Assembly: GCA_963833495.1 (NCBI GenBank)
Contig: CAWHYJ010000013.1
Coordinates: 52,732 to 116,731 of the forward strand
Direction of reading: 5' to 3'
From: Fodinibacter sp963833495
Lineage (GTDB): Bacteria; Actinomycetota; Actinomycetes; Actinomycetales; Dermatophilaceae
DNA: 64,000 nucleotides
Position 1 is the first letter of the stretch, and each line of letters opens with the position of its first letter. Shown one piece after another: positions 33,082 through 42,261 of this stretch. Below the pieces are notes generated by a model. That model ran no database searches, was not told where the DNA came from, and was given only the letters and a program-made list of their open reading frames with translations. Made by a program: the position numbers and the translations under genes.

Positions 33082-35364
33082 CTACTCGAAGGTGAGGGTC
33101 GGGCCGGTGCCGGCCTCGAGGCCGAGCCCACCCAGGCGCGCCGAGACGGCCTCGACGGGCAGCTCCATCGACTCGGCGAGCTCGTCGAGGGTGAGCCCCA
33201 GCTCGATGCCGTCGCGCAGCTCCTCGTCCTCCTGCTCGGTCCACGCGTGGCCGTGGGTGACGGCGGTGCGCGAGGACTCCGGCGGTGGCGGGTCCTCGGC
33301 GACCGGACGCTCGACGGGCACCGGTGTCGCGGCATCCACGCCGCGGTCGGTGTCGCCGACCGGTGCCGCGACGGCGCCGGTCAGCCCACGCAGTGCCGGC
33401 TCGGCCACCGGCTGGGGGGGCTCGGCCGTCTCGTCGAGGCGCTTCAACGCGGCCAGCACCATCGCCCGGTCGGCGGTGGGCCAGAACGGAGGCAGCGAGC
33501 GCTGCAGGAACCCGGCGTAGCGGGCGGTCATCATCCGGTTGTCGAGGAAGGCGACGACACCGCGGTCGTCGGCGCGGCGGATGAGCCGGCCGGCGCCCTG
33601 GGCCAACCGCAGTGCCGCGTGGGTGGCCGACACCGCCATGAAGCCGTTGCCGCCCATGCGGGCGATGGCCTGCGAGCGCGCCGAGGCGAGCGGGTCGTCG
33701 GGCCGCGGGAACGGGATGCGGTCGATGATGACGAGCTGGCACGACGAGCCGGGCACGTCGACGCCCTGCCACAGCGACAGCGTGCCGAACAGGCAGGTGC
33801 GCGGGTCGCGGGCGAACTGGCGCACGAGCGTGCTGATCTGGTCCTCGCCCTGGCAGAGGAACGCGATCTCACCCTGCTTGTCGGCGAACCGCTCGCGCAT
33901 CGCCTCGGTGGCCTCCTTGGCGGCGCGCATCGACGAGAACAGTCCCAGCGTTCGCCCACCAGCGGCCCGCACCAACGCCTCGATCTCGTCGAGCGTCTGG
34001 GTGGCCAGGCCGTCCCGTCCGGGCGCCGGGAGGTGCTTCGCCACGTAGGCGATGCCCTGCTCGGGGTACGCGAACGGGCTGCCGACGTCGAGCCCGCGCC
34101 AGGCCGGCGCCCCCTCGCCACGCAGCCCGATGGTGCCCGCGACGGCATCGAACGACCCGCCCAGCTCCAGCGTCGCCGAGGTCAGCACGACGGTGCGCTC
34201 GCTGAACACCTTGTCGCGCACCAGCATCGCCACGCTCATCGGCGCCACCCGCAGCACCGGCCCCCGCCGCGGGTCGCGGTTGAGCCAGACGACGTCGAGC
34301 TCGCGCTCCTCGAGGATGCGCGAGGCGTTCTCGAAGACCTCGTCGACGGCGGCGCGAGCGACCTGGCGCCCACCGTCGGGCTCCTCGCCCTGCTGTGGCT
34401 TGAGCTCGCTCTGCACGGCGCGGGCGGTGTCGCGCACCCGGCCCAGCGCCATCGCCAACGAGTCGGGGACGCCGGTCAGCCGCCCCTCGGGGGCCGGCTC
34501 GAGCACCGACTCGAGCAGGTCGGCGGCCTCGTCCATCGTCGAGCTCGAGTCGGCCTGCCGCCCCGCCCGCTTGGCCGCGGCGCGCACCATCCCGGGCGTC
34601 ACCTCGTCGGTGATCGTGGAGGTGACCCGGTCGACGAGCTCGTGCCCCTCGTCGACGACGAGCACGTCGTGCTCGGGCAGCATCTGCCGACCCTCGAAGG
34701 CGTCGATGGCCATGAACGAGTGGTTGGTGACGATGACGTCGACGTCGCGCGCCGCCTCCCGAGAGCGCTCGACGAAGCACTCCGACACCATCGGGCAGCG
34801 GCCCCCCAGGCACTCGTGGGCCGACACCGAGACCTGCCGCCAGGCGCGCTCCGACACCCCCGGCACCAGCTCGTCACGGTCGCCCGACTCGGTGACCTCG
34901 GCCCAGTCGCGCAGCCGCACGACCTCGGCACCGAGCCGTGAGGCCTGCTGGTCGACCGCTCCGACGGACATCAGCGTGTCGACGTCGTCGTCGGGGAAGC
35001 CGCCCTCGAGCTTGTGCGCGCACAGGTAGTTGCGCCGTCCCTTGACCAGCGCGTAGGTCGGGCGCCGCCCGAGCAGCGGCTCGAGCGACTCGGCCAGGCG
35101 CGGCATGTCGCGGTCGACGATCTGGGCCTGCAGCGCCAGCGTGGCGGTGGCCACGACCGTGGGGGTGCCGGTGTCCATGGCGTGCCGCACCGCGGGGACC
35201 AGGTAGGCCAGCGACTTGCCGGTGCCGGTGCCGGCCTGCACGAGCAGGTGACCCTTGCCGTCGATGGCGTCGGCGACGGCGTGCGCCATCTCGACCTGCC
35301 CCCTGCGCTCGGTGCCACCGACCCCGCCGACCGCGGCGTGGAGGAGCTCGTCGAGGGTTGGCAC
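33082..35364 (-). CDS. DinG/XPD-type ATP-dependent DNA helicase
   Basis: A 5'-3' superfamily-2 helicase of 760 residues. Walker A is AGTGTGKS (44-51) and the DEAH-box variant is DEGH (VLVVDEGHEL). Four cysteines for the iron-sulfur cluster are in place (NYLCAHK, HECLGGRCPMVSECF). Helicase motifs IV-VI include LGLFSSMRAAKEATEAM, LWQGVDVPG and QGAGRLIRR. After the helicase core a Pro-rich linker leads to a C-terminal module of about 45 residues (AWTEQEDEELRDGIELGLTL, LAESMELPVEAVSARL), resembling a SANT/Myb or HTH fold and not part of standard DinG. GTG 35364 starts it, and longer upstream frames are antisense to fhs. Confidence 0.92.
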   Translation of the reverse strand: MPTLDELLHAAVGGVGGTERRGQVEMAHAVADAIDGKGHLLVQAGTGTGKSLAYLVPAVRHAMDTGTPTVVATATLALQAQIVDRDMPRLAESLEPLLGRRPTYALVKGRRNYLCAHKLEGGFPDDDVDTLMSVGAVDQQASRLGAEVVRLRDWAEVTESGDRDELVPGVSERAWRQVSVSAHECLGGRCPMVSECFVERSREAARDVDVIVTNHSFMAIDAFEGRQMLPEHDVLVVDEGHELVDRVTSTITDEVTPGMVRAAAKRAGRQADSSSTMDEAADLLESVLEPAPEGRLTGVPDSLAMALGRVRDTARAVQSELKPQQGEEPDGGRQVARAAVDEVFENASRILEERELDVVWLNRDPRRGPVLRVAPMSVAMLVRDKVFSERTVVLTSATLELGGSFDAVAGTIGLRGEGAPAWRGLDVGSPFAYPEQGIAYVAKHLPAPGRDGLATQTLDEIEALVRAAGGRTLGLFSSMRAAKEATEAMRERFADKQGEIAFLCQGEDQISTLVRQFARDPRTCLFGTLSLWQGVDVPGSSCQLVIIDRIPFPRPDDPLASARSQAIARMGGNGFMAVSATHAALRLAQGAGRLIRRADDRGVVAFLDNRMMTARYAGFLQRSLPPFWPTADRAMVLAALKRLDETAEPPQPVAEPALRGLTGAVAAPVGDTDRGVDAATPVPVERPVAEDPPPPESSRTAVTHGHAWTEQEDEELRDGIELGLTLDELAESMELPVEAVSARLGGLGLEAGTGPTLTFE

Positions 35365-35460
35365 CAGAGCAGGGTATGCCGTGTGCGCACCCCTCGCGTC
35401 CGGCCCTCCACAGGTGCGCGTCCCCGGAATTGCCGGTTCCCGGGGGCCAGTGGTGCCACG

Positions 35461-37176
35461 ATGGGGCGCGTGAGCATCGACGTCGACGCACCGGTCCCGT
35501 TCCCGTCCGACATCGAGATCGCCGAGGCGGCCGACATCACCCCAGTCGTCGACCTCGCGCGTGACGACCTCGGCATCCCCGCCGAGGCACTCGTCCCGTA
35601 CGGCCACACCAAGGCCAAGGTCTCGCTGCCCTACCTGCGCACGCTGGAGGACCGCCCCGACGGGCACCTGGTGCTCGTCACCGCGATGTCCCCCACCCCG
35701 GCGGGCGAGGGCAAGACGACCACCTCGGTCGGCCTGGCCGACGCCCTGCGCCGCCTCGGCGAGAAGAGCATCGTGGCCCTGCGTGAGCCGTCGATGGGGC
35801 CGGTGTTCGGCATCAAGGGCGGCGCCGCCGGCGGCGGCTACAGCCAGGTGGTGCCGATGGTCGACATCAACCTGGCGTTCACGGGTGACTTCGCCGCCAT
35901 CGCGGCGGCCAACAACCTGCTCTCCGCAATGCTCGACAACCACCTGCACCAGGGCAATGCCCTCGACATCGACCCGCGCACGGTCACCTGGAAGCGCGTG
36001 GTCGACCTCAACGACCGGGCCCTGCGCGGCATCGTCGTCGGCCTCGGTGGCGTCACCAACGGGGTGCCCCGCGAGGACGGCTTCGACATCGTCGTGGCCT
36101 CCGAGGTGATGGCGATCCTCTGCCTCGCCGTCTCGCTCAAGGACCTCAAGCGCCGGCTCGGCGACATCGTCGTCGGCTACACCCGCGGCAAGGAGCAGGT
36201 CACCGCCCGCGACCTGGAGGCCGACGGCGCGATGACCGTGCTGCTGCGCGACGCCCTCGCCCCCAACCTGGTCCAGACGCTCGAGCACACGCCGGCCTTC
36301 ATCCACGGCGGCCCGTTCGCGAACATCGCCCACGGCTGCAACTCGGTGATGGCCACCCGGGCCGCCCTCAAGCTGGGCGACTGGGTCATCACCGAGGCCG
36401 GGTTCGGGGCCGACCTCGGCGCGGAGAAGTTCGTCGACATCAAGTGCCGGGCCAGCGGCCTGCGCCCCGAGGTCGCGGTCGTGGTCGCGACGATCCGCGC
36501 CCTGAAGTTCCACGGCGGCGTGCCCGTGGCCGAGGTCGACCGCGAGGACCTCGCCGCCGTCGGCGCCGGCATGACGAACCTGCGCCGCCACCTCGAGAAC
36601 GTGCGCGGCGTCTACGGGCTCACCCCGGTGGTCGCGGTCAACCGCTTCCCGAGCGACACCGACGCCGAGGTCGACCTCGTCGTGCGGATGTGCTCGCACG
36701 AAGGGGTGCGGGCCTACCCGGCCACCCACGTGCGCGACGGCGGCGTCGGGGCCGAGGCGCTGGCCCGCGGCGTGGTCGAGGCCGTGCGCGAGGGCAAGAG
36801 CGACCTGCGCTTCGTCTACGACGACCACCTCTCGCTGGAGAAGAAGGCCGAGGCGGTGGCGACCAAGGTCTACGGCGCGGCCCGCGTCGCCTTCGAGCCC
36901 AAGGCGCGGCGCCGCCTCGACCAGATCGAGGCCGCCGGCTACGGGCACCTGCCGATCTGCATGGCCAAGACCCAGTCGTCGTTCTCGACCGACGCCTCGC
37001 AGCGCGGTGCGCCGCGCGGACACACGGTCACCGTGCGCGAGGTGCGCCTGGCCGCCGGGGCCGGGTTCGTCGTGCTCGTCACCGGCGAGATCATGACGAT
37101 GCCGGGGCTGCCCAAGGTGCCGGCCGCGCACCGCATCGACGTCGACGACGACGGCCGCGTGGTCGGCCTGAGCTGA
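35461..37176 (+). CDS. fhs: Formate-tetrahydrofolate ligase
   Basis: The enzyme makes 10-formyl-THF from formate, THF and ATP in one-carbon metabolism. The 571-residue product has the P-loop PTPAGEGKTTTS (78-89), EPSMGPVFGIKGGAAGGGYS (THF/formate site) and FGADLGAEKF, and ends at VPAAHRIDVDDDGRVVGLS. ATG 35461 or in-frame GTG 35470 could be the start; the latter has GGGG just upstream. It is divergent from the helicase gene (96 bases). Confidence 0.95.
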   Translation: MGRVSIDVDAPVPFPSDIEIAEAADITPVVDLARDDLGIPAEALVPYGHTKAKVSLPYLRTLEDRPDGHLVLVTAMSPTPAGEGKTTTSVGLADALRRLGEKSIVALREPSMGPVFGIKGGAAGGGYSQVVPMVDINLAFTGDFAAIAAANNLLSAMLDNHLHQGNALDIDPRTVTWKRVVDLNDRALRGIVVGLGGVTNGVPREDGFDIVVASEVMAILCLAVSLKDLKRRLGDIVVGYTRGKEQVTARDLEADGAMTVLLRDALAPNLVQTLEHTPAFIHGGPFANIAHGCNSVMATRAALKLGDWVITEAGFGADLGAEKFVDIKCRASGLRPEVAVVVATIRALKFHGGVPVAEVDREDLAAVGAGMTNLRRHLENVRGVYGLTPVVAVNRFPSDTDAEVDLVVRMCSHEGVRAYPATHVRDGGVGAEALARGVVEAVREGKSDLRFVYDDHLSLEKKAEAVATKVYGAARVAFEPKARRRLDQIEAAGYGHLPICMAKTQSSFSTDASQRGAPRGHTVTVREVRLAAGAGFVVLVTGEIMTMPGLPKVPAAHRIDVDDDGRVVGLS

Positions 37177-37194
37177 CCACAGCTTTCTCAGGGG

Positions 37195-38256
37195 TCAGGC
37201 GCGGCCGTCGGCGACCATCGGGGCGCCGTCCAGCCGCCGGGCCATCACCACGCTGTCGCGGTCGTCGCCGGAGGCCACCCGGATGACGCCGGGCACCCGC
37301 CCCACCTCGACGTAGCCGCAGCCCTCGTAGAACCGCGTCGACCCCAACCCGCTGCGCACGGCGAGTACGGCCACCTCGACGTTCTGCTCCCGCGCCACCC
37401 GGTGCATCGCCGCCATCAGCAGCCGCCCGAGGTTGCGCCCGCGCAGCTCGGGGTGGGTCATGATCCGGTATGCCGTGCGCGTGTGCCCGAGCAGCGCGTT
37501 GCGGTCAGCCGCCCAGAACCCTGCGGCCACCACCCGCTGGTCCGGCGCGCGCAGGAGCACACCGGTGGTGGTGCCCTCGGCCATCCCCTCCTCGTGCGCC
37601 GAGAGAGCCCGGGCGACCTGCTCCCGGGGCGCACCGGGCAGGAAACCCACGGCTCCCCCGGCATCGTTCACCGCGCACCAGAGGTCGAGCAGCGACTCAC
37701 GGGTCTGCACGTCGAACTCGGTGCGGGCCTCGAACCGGGGCGCCCGAAGCACCGTCCAGGCGGCCGGCGCGTCGCCCCCGGCCCCCGGCATCCGCACCTC
37801 CTGCAGGCCCGCCGCGAGCGCGGTGCGCACCGACGCGAGGTTCGTCGGGCGGCTGCGCGCGATGACCGGAAGGTCCGGCAGCCACTCCAGGGCGTGCGCG
37901 GTCCAGGAGCGGGCCGCCTCGGACGCGAGCCCGCGCCCGTGCACGGCGCCGGCGAGGCGGTAGTAGAGGTTGAGCACCTGCTCCCCGTCGAGGTTCTTGT
38001 GCCGCAGCCCTCCGACGCCGATGCCGGTGCGCGTGTTGGTCTCCTCGACGACGCCGTAGTCGAAGCCGTCGCTCTCCCAGCGCTCGAGGCACTCGGTGAA
38101 CCACCGGTCCGCCTCGTCGCGCTCCGGCATCGCGAACACCGCGTGCTCGTACAGCGCCGGGTCGCGGTGCAGGGCGACCCACAGCGACCGGTCGCCCCGA
38201 CCGGGTGGCCGCAGGGTCAGCCGGTTCGTGGTGAGCTCACGGGGCGCCTTGTGCAC
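37195..38256 (-). CDS. Protein with two GNAT acetyltransferase domains
   Basis: A 353-residue protein with two GNAT domains in tandem. The first (about 1-165) is RimJ-like: LTTNRLTLRPPGRGDRSLWV, with HGRGLASEAARSW as the CoA-binding loop and RPTNLASVRTALAAGL. The second (about 175-345) has THPELRGRNLGRLLMAAMHR, the R/Q-x-x-G-x-A-like loop with N-L-G in place of G-x-G/A, and LGSTRFYEGCGYVEVGR. Some such fusions act on antibiotics or on mycothiol precursors, but the mshD layout is not matched, so no substrate is assigned. It lies 84 bases downstream of hflX on the same strand. Confidence 0.87.
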   Translation of the reverse strand: MHKAPRELTTNRLTLRPPGRGDRSLWVALHRDPALYEHAVFAMPERDEADRWFTECLERWESDGFDYGVVEETNTRTGIGVGGLRHKNLDGEQVLNLYYRLAGAVHGRGLASEAARSWTAHALEWLPDLPVIARSRPTNLASVRTALAAGLQEVRMPGAGGDAPAAWTVLRAPRFEARTEFDVQTRESLLDLWCAVNDAGGAVGFLPGAPREQVARALSAHEEGMAEGTTTGVLLRAPDQRVVAAGFWAADRNALLGHTRTAYRIMTHPELRGRNLGRLLMAAMHRVAREQNVEVAVLAVRSGLGSTRFYEGCGYVEVGRVPGVIRVASGDDRDSVVMARRLDGAPMVADGRA

Positions 38257-38340
38257 GTCGCGAGGGTACCGGCGGGGGTAGCACCTCAGGGAGTCTGCGC
38301 GAGCTGTCCAACCCTGCGCGCGTCCGTGCCCCGCGCCGGC

Positions 38341-39816
38341 TCAGACGGCGTATGCCGTGAGGTCGCCCGCGAGGTCCGGCGTCACCCGGGCAGTGAGCCG
38401 GGTGCCGTCGGCGACGTGCTCGCTCGCGAGCACCTCGCCGGTCTCGTGGATACGGCTGACCAGGTCGCCGCGGTCGTAGGGCACGAGCACCTCGACGTCG
38501 ATGTCGGGCTGGGGCAGCTCGTCGGCGATGAGGGCACGCAGCTCGTCGAGCCCCTCACCGGTGCGTGCGGAGACCACGATCGAGTGCTTCTCGTGCCGGC
38601 GCAGCCGGTCGATGACCTCGGGGTCGGCCAGGTCGGCCTTGTTGATGACGATGACCTCGCGCACGTCGGTGGCGTCGACGTCGGCGAGCACGCTGCGCAC
38701 GGCCGAGATCTGGCCCTCGGGGTCGGGGTGCGAGCCGTCGACGACGTGCAGCAGCAGGTCGGCCTCGGCGACCTCCTCGAGCGTGGACCGGAAGGCCTCG
38801 ACGAGCTGGTGCGGCAGCGCGCGCACGAAGCCGACGGTGTCGACGAGCGTGTAGACGCGACCGTCGGGGGTCTCCGAGCGGCGCACAGTGGGGTCGAGGG
38901 TGGCGAACAGCTGGTTCTCGACGAGCACCCCCGCGCCGGTGAGCCGGTTGAGGATGGAGGACTTGCCGGCGTTGGTGTAGCCGGCGATGGCGACGCTCGG
39001 CACCGCGTTGGCCTTGCGGCTGCCGCGCTTGGTGTCGCGGACCGTCTTCATCTCCTTGATCTCACGCCGCAGCTTGGCGATGCGGGTGTTGATCCGGCGG
39101 CGGTCGAGCTCGATCTTGGTCTCACCGGGGCCGCGCGAGCCCATGCCCTGGCCACCCGCCGCCTGGCCACCGGCCTGGCGCGACATCGACTCACCCCAGC
39201 CACGCAGGCGCGGCAGGAGGTACTGCAGCTGGGCCAGCTCGACCTGCGCCTTGCCCTCTCGGGACTTCGCGTGCTGGGCGAAGATGTCCAGGATCAGCGC
39301 GGTGCGGTCGATGACCTTGACCTTGACGACGTCCTCGAGCGCGCGGCGCTGGCTGGGCGCGAGCTCGGTGTCGCAGACCACGGTGTCGGCGCCCTCGGCG
39401 ATGACGATGTCGCGCAGCTCGACGGCCTTGCCCTTGCCGAGGTAGGTGGCGGGGTCGGGGTTCGACCGGCGCTGCACGACGCCGGCGAGCACCTCGGAGC
39501 CGGCCGTCTCGGCGAGCGCGGCGAGCTCACGCATCGAGTTCTCGGCGTCGTCGGCCGTGCCCTCGCTCCAGACGGCGGCCAGCACCACCCGCTCGAGGCG
39601 CAGCTGGCGGTACTCGACCTCGGTGACGTCCTCGAGCTCGGTGGACAGCCCGGCGACGCGGCGCAGCGAGGCGCGCTCCTCGCGGTCGAGCTGGTCGCCG
39701 TCGAAGGAGATCTCGTCGTCGAGCACGAAGCCCGAGTCGTTGAGTGTCCCAGTGTCGAGTGAAGTGTCGTCGGCGAGCGCCTCGGCCCGCCCGGAAAGGA
39801 TGTTCTTCGCAGTCAT
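38341..39816 (-). CDS. hflX: GTPase HflX
   Basis: HflX is a ribosome-splitting GTPase that rescues stalled ribosomes under heat and other stress. The 491-residue product has the N-terminal HflX subdomain with TYLGKGKAVELRDIV and the QLQYLLPRLRGWG helix. The Gly-rich MGSRGPGETKIELDRRRI follows. The G domain has G1 GYTNAGKSS (279-287), DTVGFVR and NKADL. Unusually, residues 213-228 are Gly/Gln-rich (QAGGQAAGGQGMG). It belongs to the dapF-miaA-hflX neighbourhood common in actinobacteria. Confidence 0.96.
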   Translation of the reverse strand: MTAKNILSGRAEALADDTSLDTGTLNDSGFVLDDEISFDGDQLDREERASLRRVAGLSTELEDVTEVEYRQLRLERVVLAAVWSEGTADDAENSMRELAALAETAGSEVLAGVVQRRSNPDPATYLGKGKAVELRDIVIAEGADTVVCDTELAPSQRRALEDVVKVKVIDRTALILDIFAQHAKSREGKAQVELAQLQYLLPRLRGWGESMSRQAGGQAAGGQGMGSRGPGETKIELDRRRINTRIAKLRREIKEMKTVRDTKRGSRKANAVPSVAIAGYTNAGKSSILNRLTGAGVLVENQLFATLDPTVRRSETPDGRVYTLVDTVGFVRALPHQLVEAFRSTLEEVAEADLLLHVVDGSHPDPEGQISAVRSVLADVDATDVREVIVINKADLADPEVIDRLRRHEKHSIVVSARTGEGLDELRALIADELPQPDIDVEVLVPYDRGDLVSRIHETGEVLASEHVADGTRLTARVTPDLAGDLTAYAV

Positions 39817-39891
39817 GTTCCCCCTAGGGTCTCACCGCGCAACGCCCCGCGGCCAACGGTTTCTTCCACTGCTCGGTAGCGTGTGCTCGCG

Positions 39892-40497
39892 ATGGAGACG
39901 CCCGACCACTACTTCACGGCCGCCCCGGCCAGCGCCGACGAGCGACGGCGCACCACCGTGCGCCTCGCCGGGCGCGCGGTCGAGGTCGAGGTGGCGCCGG
40001 GCATCTTCTCCCCCGGCGGCCTCGACAAGGGCACCGCGGTGCTGCTCGACGAGGCGCCCGAGCCGCCCCCGACCGGCACCTTCCTCGACCTCGGCTGCGG
40101 CTGGGGCCCGATCGCGCTCAGCCTCGCCCTGCGCTCCCCCGCCGCGACGGTGTGGGCGCTCGACGTCAACGAGCGGGCGCTCGACCTCACCCGCCGCACC
40201 GCGGCCGCGCTGGGGCTCGACGGCGTGCGCGCGACGACCGCGGACGGCATCCCCGATGACCTGCGGTTCGACCTGATCTGGTCCAACCCCCCGATCCGGG
40301 TCGGTAAGGCCGTGCTCCACGAGCTGCTGCGCACCTGGCTGCCGCGGCTGGCGCCGGGCGGCGTCGCCCACCTGGTCGTGCAGCGCAACCTGGGCTCGGA
40401 CAGCCTGCAGAGGTGGATCCAGACAGAGCTCGCGATGCCGTGCACCCGGCTGACCTCGAGCAAGGGGTTCCGGGTGCTCGAGGTGAGGCAGCCATGA
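39892..40497 (+). CDS. Class I SAM methyltransferase, RsmC/RlmG-like
   Basis: A 201-residue methyltransferase of the MTS (small) family. GTFLDLGCGWGPIALSLALR is motif I and the catalytic SNPPIRVGK (N-P-P) marks an exocyclic-amine N-methyltransferase, probably acting on guanine N2 of rRNA. FSPGGLDKGTAVLL is the RsmC-type preamble. ATG 39892 was chosen; GTG 39883 would add three residues. Its stop overlaps the LLM gene start (ATGA), so the two form an operon. Confidence 0.88.
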   Translation: METPDHYFTAAPASADERRRTTVRLAGRAVEVEVAPGIFSPGGLDKGTAVLLDEAPEPPPTGTFLDLGCGWGPIALSLALRSPAATVWALDVNERALDLTRRTAAALGLDGVRATTADGIPDDLRFDLIWSNPPIRVGKAVLHELLRTWLPRLAPGGVAHLVVQRNLGSDSLQRWIQTELAMPCTRLTSSKGFRVLEVRQP

Positions 40498-41390
40498 CCG
40501 AGACCACCGCCCCCGCACTCGGCGTCGTGCTCGTGCCGACGCTCCCGCCCGAGGCGCTCCGCCCGCTCGCGATGGCGGCCGACCGGCACCTCGACGAGCT
40601 GTGGCTGTGGGAGGACTGCTTCAAGGAGTCCTCCATCGCCGCGGCGGGTGCGGCGCTGGCCTGGACCGAGCGGGTGCGAGTCGCCATCGGCCTGGCCCCG
40701 GTGCCGCTGCGCAACGTCGCGCTGCTGGCGATGGAGCTCGCCACGCTGCACCGGCTCTTCCCCGGCCGCCTGCTGCCCGGCATCGGGCACGGCGTGCAGG
40801 ACTGGATGGGCCAGGTCGGCGCCCGCGCCGCCTCACCGCTGACCCTGCTGCGCGAGTACGCCGAGGCGCTGCGCCTGCTGCTCGACGGCGCGGAGGTCAG
40901 CGTCTCCGGGCGCTACGTCACGCTCGACCGGGTGCGGCTGGACTGGCCGCCGGAACCGGGCACCCCGCTGCTCGTGGGCGGCAGCGGCCCGCGCACGCTC
41001 GAGCTGGCCGGGCGGGTCGGCGACGGCATCGTCATCGGGTCGGTGACCTCGGATGCCGAGCTCGCCGACGCGGTCGCCGCCGCGCAGGCCGGCTGGATCG
41101 CGGGTCGCGGCGCAGCCGGGGGCCGGATGCCGGTCGTCACGCACCTCATGGCCGCGACCGGGCCGGGGGCCGAGCAGCGGCTCGCCGACGAGCTGCGCCG
41201 GTGGGGCCGCGTCGACGGCGCCCTCGGCCGGGGCGTGGCCGGTGATGCGGCGACCGTGGCGGATGCCGTGCGCCGGCTCGTGCAGATCGGCGTCACGAGC
41301 GTGGTGTTCCAGCCCACCGAGGACGAGCCGGACCTCGAGGGCTTCGTCGAGTTCGTCGGCCGCGAGGTCAGGTCGGAACTGCTGCGCTGA
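40494..41390 (+). CDS. LLM-class F420-dependent oxidoreductase
   Basis: A 298-residue luciferase-like monooxygenase/reductase with a TIM-barrel. Recognisable parts are LDELWLWEDCFKESSIAAAG near the N-terminus, ELATLHRLFPGRLLPGIGHG and LLVGGSGPRTLELAGRVGDG, the F420/FMN-binding strand. The wider LLM group uses F420 or FMN, and F420 is the likely cofactor by actinobacterial analogy. The substrate is unknown. It converges on dapF with a 23-base overlap. Confidence 0.88.
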   Translation: MTETTAPALGVVLVPTLPPEALRPLAMAADRHLDELWLWEDCFKESSIAAAGAALAWTERVRVAIGLAPVPLRNVALLAMELATLHRLFPGRLLPGIGHGVQDWMGQVGARAASPLTLLREYAEALRLLLDGAEVSVSGRYVTLDRVRLDWPPEPGTPLLVGGSGPRTLELAGRVGDGIVIGSVTSDAELADAVAAAQAGWIAGRGAAGGRMPVVTHLMAATGPGAEQRLADELRRWGRVDGALGRGVAGDAATVADAVRRLVQIGVTSVVFQPTEDEPDLEGFVEFVGREVRSELLR

Positions 41391-42261
41391 GGGCTGCGAG
41401 GTCGATGGTGCCGTCGGCCACGAGCACGGCCGGCCCGGCCAGCTCGACGCCGTGGTCGGGCAGCAGGCGCACGGTGAGCCGGCCGCCGGGTACGTCGACC
41501 AGCCAGGTGGCGCCGGTGTCGAGGCTGCCGGCCCAGAAGCTGGTGGCGATGGCGGCCGCGCAGGCTCCGGTGCCGCACGACCGGGTCTCGCCGACGCCGC
41601 GCTCGTACACGCGCATCGCGACGTGCCCCGGGCCCATCGGGCGCACGATCTCGACGTTGGTGCCGTGCGGGGGCTCGGGGCGCACCTGCGGGGCGCGGGC
41701 CAGGTCGAGGCCGTCGAGGTCGACGGCCTCGGGCAGCGCCACGACGGTGTGCGGGTTGCCGAGGTCGACGCGCAGGGCCGAGCAGGGGTCGCCGTCATCG
41801 TCGAGGTGCACCAGGGCGTCGAAGCCGTCGCGCTCGGCGGTCTCGGGGTCGGTGAGGCGCCACGGCCCGAGGTCGACCGCGAACCCGTCACCGTCGACGC
41901 GCACGTGCTTCACGCCCGCCCGGGTGGCGATGGCGAACTCGTCGGCCGTCTCGAGCCGCTCGCGGCGCAGGTAGGCCGCGAAGACGCGCGTGCCGTTGCC
42001 GCACATCTCGGACAGGCTGCCATCGGCGTTGCGGTAGTCCATGAACCACCGCGCGGCCCCGGCCTGGGCGCGCACGGCCGGCTCGTCGGCGAGGTCGGCC
42101 GGCAGCACCCGGATGACGCCGTCGCCGCCGATGCCGGCGCGCCGGTCGGCCAGGGCGGCCGCGTGGGCGGCGGTGAGGCCGAGGGCGCCGTCGAGGTCGG
42201 GCACGAGCACGAAGTCGTTCTGCGTGCCGTGTCCCTTGGTGAAGGTGAGCCGGTCAGCCAT
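41368..42261 (-). CDS. dapF: Diaminopimelate epimerase
   Basis: DapF converts LL- to meso-diaminopimelate for lysine and peptidoglycan synthesis. The product (297 residues from ATG 42261) carries the two catalytic Cys residues in EMCGNGTR and SCGTGAC, and the substrate loop FTKGHGTQNDFVL. ATG 42261 overlaps the miaA stop by 8 bases; an in-frame ATG at 42270 would lie wholly in miaA. It is the last gene of def-miaA-dapF. Confidence 0.95.
   Translation of the reverse strand: MADRLTFTKGHGTQNDFVLVPDLDGALGLTAAHAAALADRRAGIGGDGVIRVLPADLADEPAVRAQAGAARWFMDYRNADGSLSEMCGNGTRVFAAYLRRERLETADEFAIATRAGVKHVRVDGDGFAVDLGPWRLTDPETAERDGFDALVHLDDDGDPCSALRVDLGNPHTVVALPEAVDLDGLDLARAPQVRPEPPHGTNVEIVRPMGPGHVAMRVYERGVGETRSCGTGACAAAIATSFWAGSLDTGATWLVDVPGGRLTVRLLPDHGVELAGPAVLVADGTIDLAALSAAVPT

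Noticed and set aside
33082..37131. Open frame of 1,349 codons on the minus strand spanning the helicase gene and the whole antisense of fhs
   Set aside because: Only the part up to 35364 has helicase homology. The rest is the GC-driven antisense shadow of fhs, low-complexity and without any family motif.
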